This document shows positions 1-6,509 of a DNA stretch of 23,152 nucleotides, piece after piece. Numbering within the stretch: position 1 is the stretch's first letter; every line of letters begins with the position of its first letter. Under the pieces are notes generated by a model. That model made no database searches. It saw nothing but the letters and a program-made list of their open reading frames with translations, and was not told the DNA's origin. Source of the stretch: an uncultured Alistipes sp. (GTDB lineage: Bacteria; Bacteroidota; Bacteroidia; Bacteroidales; UBA932); contig UQUJ01000050.1 in assembly GCA_900544195.1 (NCBI GenBank), positions 1 to 23,152 on the forward strand. Direction: 5' to 3'. Made by a program: the position numbers and the translations under genes.

Positions 1-59
1 GAACGTGAGATAATGTATTTGACAGCAGGTGATTGCCTACTTGCGAAAGTTGAGTTGTC

Positions 60-626
60 TTACTTGATGTGCGCGATTGAGTAAACCGGAGCGATCTTCT
101 CAAGCCTGTTGCGGCCGTAGAGCCCGTCAAGCTCGGCGAGGAATATGAACTCGGAGACTTTCACGCCATATTCCTTGCCATCGACAATGATTTTAAGAGC
201 GTCAAGAGCCTTGGCGATGCCCTCCGCGGTGCCGCCGGTGGCCAGAACGTCATCGATGATGGCGATCTTGAATATTCCATCCTCAGCCTTGCCGGCCGCT
301 ATGTCGGACTTCCGGAAGTAAAGGTTGTCGGGACCATATTCCTTCATGATCTCGATGCTCTGCAGGTCGTCGCCCGAGTGAGGCAGCTTGCCCTTCTTGC
401 GGAAAGGGACAACGTTCGTCACGCCGCTGTCGGATGTGAGCAGCGGGGCGCAGAACAGGAAGGCGCGGGCTTCGGGTGCGGCCACCGTCGGCGCGGTGAC
501 GTGGCTTCCGATTTCGCCTATCAGTTTGGTAAAGACCTCCTTGTCCTGGAGGAACGGCATTATGTCAACGAAATTGATGCCCTCTTTGGGGAAATTCGGA
601 TAAAATTTCAGTGTCTCTTCAAACAT
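60..626 (-). CDS. apt: Adenine phosphoribosyltransferase (Bacteroidota-type)
   Basis: Cytosolic purine-salvage enzyme that joins adenine and PRPP to make AMP and pyrophosphate. The 188-aa product has the PRPP-binding loop IAIIDDVLATGGTA at about residues 121-134, with paired Asp 125-126, and an N-terminus FYPNFPKEGINFVD typical of Apt, whose members are usually 170-185 aa. The extra length lies in the central segment around residues 84-118. The start ATG is about 33 nt downstream of a TAACTTTG -7-like element on the minus strand. It diverges from an outer-membrane protein and a purine permease, which fits joint uptake and salvage of nucleobases. A related purine phosphoribosyltransferase with other base preference is the only realistic alternative. 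Confidence 0.9.
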   Translation of the reverse strand: MFEETLKFYPNFPKEGINFVDIMPFLQDKEVFTKLIGEIGSHVTAPTVAAPEARAFLFCAPLLTSDSGVTNVVPFRKKGKLPHSGDDLQSIEIMKEYGPDNLYFRKSDIAAGKAEDGIFKIAIIDDVLATGGTAEGIAKALDALKIIVDGKEYGVKVSEFIFLAELDGLYGRNRLEKIAPVYSIAHIK

Positions 627-658
627 GGCTGTTGATAACTTTGTTTATTATTCCATGG

Positions 659-666
659 CAAAGTTA
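659..666 (-). promoter_or_regulatory. Possible -7 element of the apt promoter
   Basis: On the minus strand this reads TAACTTTG, matching the Bacteroidota -7 consensus TAnnTTTG, and lies about 33 nt before the apt start. I do not see a clean TTTG -33 element at the expected distance, so this is weaker than the other promoters listed. Confidence 0.4.
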
Positions 667-741
667 TGGACTTTCCTTGACATATGTGTTAAATTTGTTT
701 TTTTAATTTCATAAAGGAACAAGTCAAATTCCTTAATATTT

Positions 742-1542
742 ATGTCAAACAAATCAATCATCGCCGCCACAGTCGCAGCGCTCGCCTTCGCTCTAGGAGC
801 AAATGGCCAGACCAACCTTCAGACCTTCTACGATTTCGGTAAGGATCGCGGTCACGTGACCACTACCCTCGAGGGTTTCTACGGGGACAAATGGGGTAAC
901 ACATTCTTCTTCGTGGACTATGACTACAACTCGAAGAACGACAATGACAAGGTTTACGCTCCAAGCGGAACCTACTTCGAGATCGCGCGCTGTCTCAATT
1001 TCTGGCAGGACACAAAACTTGCCCCTTTCAGCCTCCATGTCGAGTACAACGGCGGAGTTTACAATGGCTACACCATCAACAACGCCTTCCTTTTCGGTGT
1101 TGACTGGTTCCTTCACAGCAAGGATTTCAAGAACACGCTGAATCTCAAGGCTCTCTATAAGACCATCAACTACAACGGCGCCAAGCACGCTGACGGCAGC
1201 AAGTTCAAGAGCGAGATTCCTCTCCAGCTCACCGCTGTCTGGGGAATGCAGGATATTTTCGGCGTTACCGGGCTCCGCTTCTCAGGATTCGCTGATTTCT
1301 GGTGGGAGGATCACACCGTCTGCCCTTACGTAAGCGACAAGTCCAAGGGTTATCGTGACTGGACAAAGGCCGAGGACGCTCACTTCGTCTTCCTCTCCGA
1401 GCCTCAGCTATGGTACAATGTCGGCAGGCACTTCGGAGTTGACAACCTCAACATCGGAACAGAGATCGAGCTCTCTTACAATTTCGGAACAGGAAAGGGC
1501 TTCTTCGTGCGTCCTTGCCTCGGAACAAAGTGGGTATTCTAA
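742..1542 (+). CDS. DUF5020 family outer-membrane protein (Tsx-like nucleoside channel)
   Basis: The 266-aa product starts with a cleavable signal peptide (a short basic end, then a hydrophobic stretch ending at about residues 20-23 before QTNLQTFYDFGKDRGHVT). The rest is rich in alternating aromatic and polar residues, and the protein ends in a phenylalanine (GTKWVF), the usual C-terminal signature of an outer-membrane beta-barrel. The pattern QTFYDFG...YGDKWGNTFFFVDYDY matches DUF5020, a Bacteroidota family related to the nucleoside channel Tsx. It lies 29 bp before a purine permease and diverges from apt, so passage of nucleosides or nucleobases across the outer membrane is a reasonable inference. 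The substrate is not shown by the sequence. Confidence 0.8.
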   Translation: MSNKSIIAATVAALAFALGANGQTNLQTFYDFGKDRGHVTTTLEGFYGDKWGNTFFFVDYDYNSKNDNDKVYAPSGTYFEIARCLNFWQDTKLAPFSLHVEYNGGVYNGYTINNAFLFGVDWFLHSKDFKNTLNLKALYKTINYNGAKHADGSKFKSEIPLQLTAVWGMQDIFGVTGLRFSGFADFWWEDHTVCPYVSDKSKGYRDWTKAEDAHFVFLSEPQLWYNVGRHFGVDNLNIGTEIELSYNFGTGKGFFVRPCLGTKWVF

Positions 1543-1571
1543 TATTCAACGACACTTAACAATCCAAGACA

Positions 1572-2912
1572 ATGGCAGAAACAAAGACACAGGCCGCCGA
1601 GCCCAGGAAGTCAGGCTGGCTGACCAAACTGTTCGGATTCGATCCGTCAACGATGAAGGTATCGACCGAGATCGTCGCCGGCATCACCACATTCCTCGCT
1701 ATGTCCTACATCCTTGCCGTCAACCCGTCAATCCTGGCTGACTGCGGAATGGACAAGAACGCCCTCTTCACCACCACCGCCGTGGCCTCCATCCTCGCCA
1801 CCCTCGTGATGGCATTCTACGCCAAGCTTCCGTTCGCCCTCGCCCCTGGTATGGGACTGAACGCCTTCTTCTGCTACACGGTCTGCCTTGGAATGGGCTA
1901 CACCTGGCAGTTCGCGCTGACCGCCGTCCTTATTGAAGGTATAATATTCATAATACTCACTTTGACCAGCGTCCGCGAGGCGATTGTGAACGCCCTGCCG
2001 CTGTCGCTGAGAAAGGCGATCGGAGCCGGTATCGGTCTGTTCATCGCCCTCATTGGTCTTAAGAGCGGCGGAATCGTCGTTGACGACCCTGCCACACTCG
2101 TGAACCTCGGCGACATCACCGGCGGAGCCGGCCTTCTTTCCGTCATAGGACTCATCATCACCGGCGTGCTCGTGATATTCAATGTTCCGGGATCCCTCCT
2201 GATCGGGATCATCGCGACCGCCATCATTGGTATCCCTATGGGCATCACCCAGTTCCAGGGATTTGTTGACACTCCGCCGTCAATGAAGCCTATCTTCTGC
2301 CAGTTCTCTACCGATGCATCACAGATCTTCAGCCTTGACATGCTCGTGGTGGTGTTCACATTCCTGTTCGTGGACATGTTCGACACTATCGGAACCCTCG
2401 TTGGAGTCACCACAAAGGCCAATATGACAGACAAGGACGGCAGACCTGTCCGCATGAACCAGGCCTTCATGGCCGACGCCATCGGTACCGTCACCGGCGC
2501 CTGCCTCGGTACCAGCACCGTGACCACATACGTTGAGAGTGCCTCCGGAGTGGCCCAGGGTGGCCGTTCGGGTCTCACCGCATTCTCTGTGGCCGCATGC
2601 TTCGTGCTGGCCCTGTTCTTCGCTCCGATCTTCACCGCCATCCCCGGCTCTGCTGTCTGCCCGGTGCTTGTGTTCGTGGGCCTGTTCATGCTGACTCCGA
2701 TCAAGGATATCCCGCTTGACGATTTTTCTGAATCCATCCCGGCTTTCCTCACATTGATCCTTATGCCTATGACATATTCCATCTCCAATGGTATCCTCCT
2801 TGGCCTTGTGTCTTATGTCATCCTCAATGTCTGCACAGGAAAGGCAAAGAAGATCGGTTGGTTCATGTATCTTTTGGCAATTTTAGTAATTCTAAAATAT
2901 CTCTTTCTTTAA
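1572..2912 (+). CDS. NCS2 family purine permease (AzgA-like)
   Basis: Inner-membrane proton symporter for purine bases (adenine, hypoxanthine or guanine). The 446-aa product is almost wholly hydrophobic with about 12-14 membrane segments. It carries family motifs LAMSYILAVNP, APGMGLNAFF, VDMFDTIGTLVGV and GTSTVTTYVESASGV, as in the AzgA/GhxP branch rather than the uracil/xanthine branch. The N-terminus is cytoplasmic and polar (residues 1-25). It follows the DUF5020 channel by 29 bp, probably in the same transcript, giving an outer- plus inner-membrane route for purines, with Apt encoded divergently to trap adenine as AMP. Exact base specificity cannot be read from the sequence. Confidence 0.88.
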   Translation: MAETKTQAAEPRKSGWLTKLFGFDPSTMKVSTEIVAGITTFLAMSYILAVNPSILADCGMDKNALFTTTAVASILATLVMAFYAKLPFALAPGMGLNAFFCYTVCLGMGYTWQFALTAVLIEGIIFIILTLTSVREAIVNALPLSLRKAIGAGIGLFIALIGLKSGGIVVDDPATLVNLGDITGGAGLLSVIGLIITGVLVIFNVPGSLLIGIIATAIIGIPMGITQFQGFVDTPPSMKPIFCQFSTDASQIFSLDMLVVVFTFLFVDMFDTIGTLVGVTTKANMTDKDGRPVRMNQAFMADAIGTVTGACLGTSTVTTYVESASGVAQGGRSGLTAFSVAACFVLALFFAPIFTAIPGSAVCPVLVFVGLFMLTPIKDIPLDDFSESIPAFLTLILMPMTYSISNGILLGLVSYVILNVCTGKAKKIGWFMYLLAILVILKYLFL

Positions 2913-2918
2913 TTAGTT

Positions 2919-2959
2919 GTTACGTAATAAATTAACAATTAAGTTACGTAATTGTTAAT
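2919..2959. promoter_or_regulatory. AT-rich palindrome and direct repeats between the permease gene and nrdD
   Basis: ATTAACAATT at 2931-2940 is perfectly repeated in reverse complement at 2950-2959, around a 9-nt spacer. GTTACGTAAT occurs twice (2919-2928 and 2943-2952), 24 bp apart. The set lies 7-55 bp after the permease stop and just upstream of the nrdD -33 element (2975). It may be a regulator binding site (a CRP/FNR-like regulator would fit an anaerobic gene), an AT-rich terminator for the permease, or both. The repeats are seen; the role is inferred. Confidence 0.4.
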
Positions 2960-2974
2960 AACTTTAGCGATATT

Positions 2975-3008
2975 TTTGTCCATAAAGCGGAATTATCTGC
3001 TATCTTTG
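2975..3008 (+). promoter_or_regulatory. nrdD promoter, Bacteroidota type
   Basis: TTTG at 2975-2978, a 22-nt spacer, then TATCTTTG at 3001-3008, matching the -33 and -7 elements of the primary sigma factor in Bacteroidota. Transcription would begin at about 3013-3016, at the foot of a hairpin, giving a leader of roughly 118 nt before the nrdD start. Confidence 0.65.
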
Positions 3009-3010
3009 TG

Positions 3011-3052
3011 AAAGTCGGTTCGACTCCCTTAAAAAAGGATCGGGCCGACTTT
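3011..3052 (+). promoter_or_regulatory. Hairpin at the 5' end of the nrdD leader
   Basis: AAAGTCGG (3011-3018) pairs with CCGACTTT (3045-3052). Inside, CGA (3021-3023) pairs with TCG (3040-3042), TCC (3025-3027) with GGA (3037-3039), and TT with AA, around an A-rich loop. The stem would sit at the very 5' end of the nrdD transcript. It could stabilise the mRNA or act as a regulatory leader. There is no U-tract after it, so it is not a plain terminator. Confidence 0.45.
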
Positions 3053-3132
3053 ACGACCAGAGAAAACACGCTTGTCAATACTTGGAAATACAACTGGATA
3101 TTAATATTACCGAATAAAGAATATACCTGAAT

Positions 3133-5355
3133 ATGGATGTAACTGTACGCAAGACCAACGGCTCTTATGAGGAGTACGACAAGGTCAAATTGATGAACGG
3201 CATACGCGAGGCCTACAAGACAGCTGGCGAGGAATGTCCCGAGGCTGTGGTTGTCTCGATCGCGGAGAACCTCTACATTTATGACAAGATCACCAGCCGG
3301 GAGATCAGGCGTCAGGTCGAGGAGGGCCTGATGTCCATCAACAAGAAGGTCGCCGTAGCCTACATCGAGAAGTTCGACGCGGGACTGGACCTGCGGAAGA
3401 AGCGCGACTTCATACGCGACTACATCGCCGCGTCCAACGCCGCCACCGGCTCCAAGTTCGACGCCAACGCCAATGTCACCCGCAAGAACATCGTGACCCT
3501 CGGCCAGGAACTCTACAAGGAGAACAACATCAAGCAGAACCGTTATATCATGAAGGACAAGATCAAGGCCCTGTACGGACGCTCGCTCGCGGGTCAGTAC
3601 ATCAAGGATCTTGAAAGCCACGTCCTTTACAAGCACGATGAGAGCGGCACCCCGGGCTATCCTTACTGCGTCGCCATCACAATGTACCCGTTCCTTGTGG
3701 ACGGCCTCATCAAGCTTGGCGGTGTGTCCGTGGCTCCGACCGACCTCAAGTCATTCTGCGGCGAGTTCATCAACCTGGTATATTCAATCTCCTCCCAGTT
3801 CATGGGAGCCGTGGCGACCCCGGAGTTCCTGATGTACCTGGACTACTTCATCCGCAAGGACTACGGTGACGACTATCTTGATCATCTTGAGGATGTCGTG
3901 GAGATGAACGCCAAGAAGAGGACGCTTGTGAAAGTCATCGACAACTACTTCCAGCAGGTTGTCCATTCCATGAATATGCCCGCCGGCAACCGTGGCTACC
4001 AGACGGTGTTCTGGAACATCAGCTACTTCGACGAGAGCTATTTCCGCGGCGTGTTCGGCGACTTCCGCTTCCCTGACGGCACCGAGCCTAAGTGGGAGAC
4101 CCTTTCCTGGCTCCAAAAGCACTTTATGAACTGGTTCAACGAGGAGAGGAACCGCTACATCCTGACCTTCCCGGTCGAGACAATGGCGCTGCTGACCGAC
4201 GGCAAGGACGATTTCATCGACAAGGAATATGCCGACTTCACGGCCGAGATGTGGTCCAAGGGACACAGCTTCTTCTGCTACCTGTCCGACAGTCCGGACA
4301 GCCTCGCGAGCTGCTGCCGTCTTCGCAACTCGATCACCGAACTGGACAAGGCCGATGAGTCGCACAACCACACCACGCACCAATATTCGATGGGGACGGC
4401 CTCTGTGTCAACTGGTTCCAAGTCTGTGATGACCATCAACCTGAACAGACTCATCCAGCTTGCCACCAGACGCTACTTCCTTGAGAAGAAAGGCGTTGTC
4501 ATCGACGGCTCCAAGGCGCTTGCCAGGGCCGACTACGACAAGAACCAGCTTTATGAATATATCCGTGAGGCCGTGACGGAGGAGACCGAGAGGGTGCACA
4601 AGTACCAGAAGGCCTTCAACGAGATCATCAAGGACTTCCTCGCCGCGCATATGCTGGATGTCTATCAGGCGGGCTTCATCGACATGAAAAGGCAGTACCT
4701 TACCATCGGTGTGAACGGTCTTACCGACGCCGCTGAGTTCCTGGGACTTACCATCAGCCCTAACCCTGAGTACAACGAGTTCGTGGACGTCATCCTGGAG
4801 ACCATCAACCGCTCCAACAAGAAGGACAAGACCTCCGACACGATGTTCAACACCGAGTTCGTTCCGGGCGAGAACCTTTCCGGCAAGAACTACAAGTGGG
4901 ACCAGAAGGACGGCTTCTACGTCTCTCCTAAGCACAATATGTACAGCTCGTACTTCTACAATCCGGAGGACGACTCCCTGTCGATGATCGACAAGTTCAA
5001 GCTGCACGGCAATGAATATGTCAAGCATCTTGACGGCGGATCGGCCCTGCATATGAACGTGGCCGAGCATCTGTCCAAGGACCAGTACCGCCAGCTGCTC
5101 AAGACGGCGGCTCACTACGGCACGAACTACTTCACATTCAACTGCCGCAACACCGTCTGCAACGACTGCGGGTACATCAGCAAGGACACCCTTGAGGTCT
5201 GTCCTAAGTGCGGAAGCCACAATCTGGACTACCTGACCCGTGTGATCGGTTATCTCAAGCGTGTGTCCTCGTTCAGCGAGATGCGCCAGGTCGAGGCCGC
5301 CCACAGGTTCTACAACCACGATGGCTCCAAGGCTGCGGCACAGGAGGAGGCTTAA
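3133..5355 (+). CDS. nrdD: Anaerobic (class III) ribonucleoside-triphosphate reductase
   Basis: Glycyl-radical enzyme that makes dNTPs from NTPs without oxygen, in the cytosol, after activation by NrdG. The 740-aa product has an N-terminal ATP-cone (about residues 3-90, from VRKTNGSYEEYDKVK), the long catalytic barrel (GTPGYPYCVAITMYPF and later segments), a C-terminal zinc site with Cys 676, 679, 690 and 693 (CNDCG...CPKCG), and the radical loop RVIGYLKRVSSF with the radical glycine at about 706. Length and order match complete NrdD proteins. The nrdG start follows by 5 bp, so both are one operon. The start is the ATG in the AT-rich leader 117 nt after the leader hairpin begins. The single ATP-cone suggests allosteric control by ATP/dATP. 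Confidence 0.95.
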   Translation: MDVTVRKTNGSYEEYDKVKLMNGIREAYKTAGEECPEAVVVSIAENLYIYDKITSREIRRQVEEGLMSINKKVAVAYIEKFDAGLDLRKKRDFIRDYIAASNAATGSKFDANANVTRKNIVTLGQELYKENNIKQNRYIMKDKIKALYGRSLAGQYIKDLESHVLYKHDESGTPGYPYCVAITMYPFLVDGLIKLGGVSVAPTDLKSFCGEFINLVYSISSQFMGAVATPEFLMYLDYFIRKDYGDDYLDHLEDVVEMNAKKRTLVKVIDNYFQQVVHSMNMPAGNRGYQTVFWNISYFDESYFRGVFGDFRFPDGTEPKWETLSWLQKHFMNWFNEERNRYILTFPVETMALLTDGKDDFIDKEYADFTAEMWSKGHSFFCYLSDSPDSLASCCRLRNSITELDKADESHNHTTHQYSMGTASVSTGSKSVMTINLNRLIQLATRRYFLEKKGVVIDGSKALARADYDKNQLYEYIREAVTEETERVHKYQKAFNEIIKDFLAAHMLDVYQAGFIDMKRQYLTIGVNGLTDAAEFLGLTISPNPEYNEFVDVILETINRSNKKDKTSDTMFNTEFVPGENLSGKNYKWDQKDGFYVSPKHNMYSSYFYNPEDDSLSMIDKFKLHGNEYVKHLDGGSALHMNVAEHLSKDQYRQLLKTAAHYGTNYFTFNCRNTVCNDCGYISKDTLEVCPKCGSHNLDYLTRVIGYLKRVSSFSEMRQVEAAHRFYNHDGSKAAAQEEA

Positions 5356-5360
5356 CGAAT

Positions 5361-5852
5361 ATGATCAAATATGTTCCTGAGATGACCTCGGTGGTCATCG
5401 AGGAGATTCCCGATAGAGTTACCTTGGCGGTTGACATAAGCAACTGCCAAGGTAATTGCATTGGATGCCATTCTCCTTTTCTGAAGACGGATGTAGGTGT
5501 TGAATTGACCGAGAAAGTCATTGATTCTCTGGTCGCTGACAATTTCGGGGTGGACTGCTTCCTGTTCCTCGGCGAGGGAAGGGATCCGGAATCTCTGCTG
5601 AGGCTGGCCGCCCACGTCCGCTCAATAGGGCTGGAGGCCGCTCTTTACTCAGGCCGCGAGGCCGTCGAGGACGAGATCTACAAGGCTTTCGACTACGTGA
5701 AGGTCGGCCCCTACATAGAGGCCTTCGGCCCGCTGAACTCCAGGACCACCAACCAGCGCCTGTATAAAGTCGCCCGCGAGGCCGAGTCATATTCATTGAC
5801 TGACATCACATCCCGCTTCTGGCACCGAGGCATAGATCAGAATGTCGTGTGA
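5361..5852 (+). CDS. nrdG: Anaerobic ribonucleotide reductase activating protein (radical SAM)
   Basis: Uses S-adenosylmethionine and a 4Fe-4S cluster to generate the glycyl radical on NrdD. The 163-aa product has the NrdG cluster motif CQGNCIGC (Cys 29, 33 and 36), preceded by VDISN and followed by HSPF. Later segments FLFLGEGRDPESLLRL and FDYVKVGPYI fit the short radical-SAM fold of NrdG; the usual G-G-E stretch is GEG here. An in-frame start upstream at 5208 lies inside nrdD and adds unrelated sequence, so I take the ATG at 5361, 5 bp after the nrdD stop. The frame differs from nrdD, and the close spacing suggests coupled translation and matched amounts of both proteins. Confidence 0.93.
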   Translation: MIKYVPEMTSVVIEEIPDRVTLAVDISNCQGNCIGCHSPFLKTDVGVELTEKVIDSLVADNFGVDCFLFLGEGRDPESLLRLAAHVRSIGLEAALYSGREAVEDEIYKAFDYVKVGPYIEAFGPLNSRTTNQRLYKVAREAESYSLTDITSRFWHRGIDQNVV

Positions 5853-5858
5853 TGATTT

Positions 5859-5896
5859 CCCCCTCTCCGCTAGGGAGAGGGGTCGGGGTGAGGGGT
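5859..5896 (+). repeat. G/C-skewed hairpin repeat just after nrdG
   Basis: CCCCTCTCC (5860-5868) pairs with GGAGAGGGG (5874-5882) around a 5-nt loop, and is followed by GTCGGGGTGAGGGG, 7 bp after the nrdG stop. The layout resembles a short intergenic repeat seen in many bacterial genomes. It may serve as the end of the nrdDG transcript, though there is no U-tract. Confidence 0.5.
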
Positions 5897-5900
5897 AATA

Positions 5901-5938
5901 CGACAAAGGGTTGGAACGAAAGTTCCAACCCTTTGTCG
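5901..5938 (-). terminator. 16-bp perfect hairpin, probable terminator of the tRNA-Glu/rpsT/tRNA-Pro unit
   Basis: CGACAAAGGGTTGGAA (5901-5916) is repeated exactly in reverse complement at 5923-5938 around a 6-nt loop. On the minus strand it begins at the last bases of tRNA-Pro, so stem and tRNA 3' end overlap by about 3 nt. On the plus strand it follows nrdG by about 50 bp and could end that transcript too. Neither side has a strong U-tract. Confidence 0.6.
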
Positions 5939-6008
5939 GGATGATCCGACTCGAACGGACGACCCCTACGTCCCGAACGTAGTGCGCTACCAACTGCGCT
6001 ACATCCCG
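5936..6008 (-). tRNA. tRNA-Pro (anticodon CGG)
   Basis: The minus strand folds as a full cloverleaf: acceptor CGGGATG/CATCCCG, D-arm GCGC/GCGC with the AGTTGGTA loop, anticodon stem CTACG/CGTAG with loop TTCGGGA (anticodon CGG, reading CCG proline codons), and T-arm with the canonical loop TTCGAGT. The discriminator is A and CCA is not encoded (ACA instead), so the CCA-adding enzyme is required. It lies downstream of rpsT and runs into a strong hairpin. Confidence 0.92.
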
Positions 6009-6030
6009 ATTGCCTCTTCGGGCTTTGGCT

Positions 6031-6060
6031 CGAAAGGCAGCCTCGGGAGACTGCCTTTCG
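6031..6060 (-). terminator. Hairpin after rpsT
   Basis: CGAAAGGCAG (6031-6040) pairs with CTGCCTTTCG (6051-6060), with further CTC/GAG pairing inside the loop. It lies 8 bp beyond the rpsT stop on the minus strand and about 20 bp before tRNA-Pro. No U-tract follows, so it may be a processing or mRNA-protecting stem rather than a full stop. Confidence 0.5.
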
Positions 6061-6068
6061 ATATTCCT

Positions 6069-6323
6069 TTATGCGAGTTTATTGATGTAAACCGCGATAC
6101 CACTCTTGAGATTGGCAGCCTTGTTCTTGTGGATGACTCCAATCTTAGCGAGTTTGTCAATCATCTTATAGACCTTCGGAGCTCCATCCTCGGCAGCCTT
6201 CTTGTCTGTAGTGTTACGAATCGCGCGGATCGCGTTCCTCGTCGTCTTTGCATAATACTTATTATGCAATCTGCGCCTCTCGCTTTGGCGATTGGCCTTT
6301 TTTGCTGATGCGTGATTTGCCAT
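6069..6323 (-). CDS. rpsT: 30S ribosomal protein S20
   Basis: Primary 16S rRNA-binding protein of the small ribosomal subunit. The 84-aa, strongly basic product starts MANHASAKKANRQSERRRLH and has the S20 pattern (N-terminal Lys/Arg helix, central TTRNAIRAI, KVYKMIDKLAKIGVIHKNKA, then the C-terminal helix). Length is normal for the family. The start is 22 nt after the 3' end of tRNA-Glu, with an AT-rich leader that has no Shine-Dalgarno sequence. The gene is therefore probably transcribed together with the tRNA, and its mRNA 5' end is probably created by tRNA processing. Confidence 0.95.
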   Translation of the reverse strand: MANHASAKKANRQSERRRLHNKYYAKTTRNAIRAIRNTTDKKAAEDGAPKVYKMIDKLAKIGVIHKNKAANLKSGIAVYINKLA

Positions 6324-6345
6324 CGTTTTTATTTTTTAATATTTG

Positions 6346-6417
6346 TAGTGGGTAGGAGAATCGAACTCCTATTGCGGGAATGAAAATCCCGAGTACTAAC
6401 CGTTATACGAACCCACC
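6346..6417 (-). tRNA. tRNA-Glu (anticodon TTC)
   Basis: The minus strand folds as a cloverleaf: acceptor GGTGGGT/ACCCACT with a G-U first pair, anticodon stem CGGGA/TCCCG with loop TTTTCAT (anticodon TTC), T-arm AGGAG/CTCCT with the canonical loop TTCGATT, discriminator A, and no encoded CCA. It is first in the unit with rpsT and tRNA-Pro and has a good promoter about 40 bp upstream. Confidence 0.93.
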
Positions 6418-6457
6418 AAACTAGGTTTCCCAAAAAGTTGTCCGCTAAATTGGGATG

Positions 6458-6488
6458 CAAATATATGGATAATTTTCGACCTTACAAA
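6458..6488 (-). promoter_or_regulatory. Promoter of the tRNA-Glu-rpsT-tRNA-Pro unit
   Basis: On the minus strand: TTTG (6488-6485), a 19-nt spacer, then TATATTTG (6465-6458). Transcription would start at about 6452-6450, some 35 nt before the tRNA-Glu 5' end. Confidence 0.7.
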
Positions 6489-6509
6489 ATAATTCGGGCG
6501 TTATTTGTC

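Noticed and set aside
1..59. Gene end at the left edge
   Set aside because: Too short to support a coding call; no recognisable motif.
1898..2788. Long open frame on the strand opposite the purine permease
   Set aside because: Mirror image of a strongly coding gene in high-GC DNA; its translation has no domain or initiation signal.
3001..3132. Known riboswitch in the nrdD leader (for example adenosylcobalamin-type)
   Set aside because: The leader is short and lacks the conserved boxes of riboswitches I know; only a simple hairpin is supported.
4408..5319. Long open frame opposite nrdD, and a similar one at 3784-4383
   Set aside because: Shadow frames of nrdD with Val/Leu/Gly-rich low-complexity translation; nrdD itself is beyond doubt.
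5208..5852. Longer nrdG starting within nrdD
   Set aside because: The extra 51 residues overlap nrdD and do not resemble NrdG; the ATG at 5361 gives a family-length protein.
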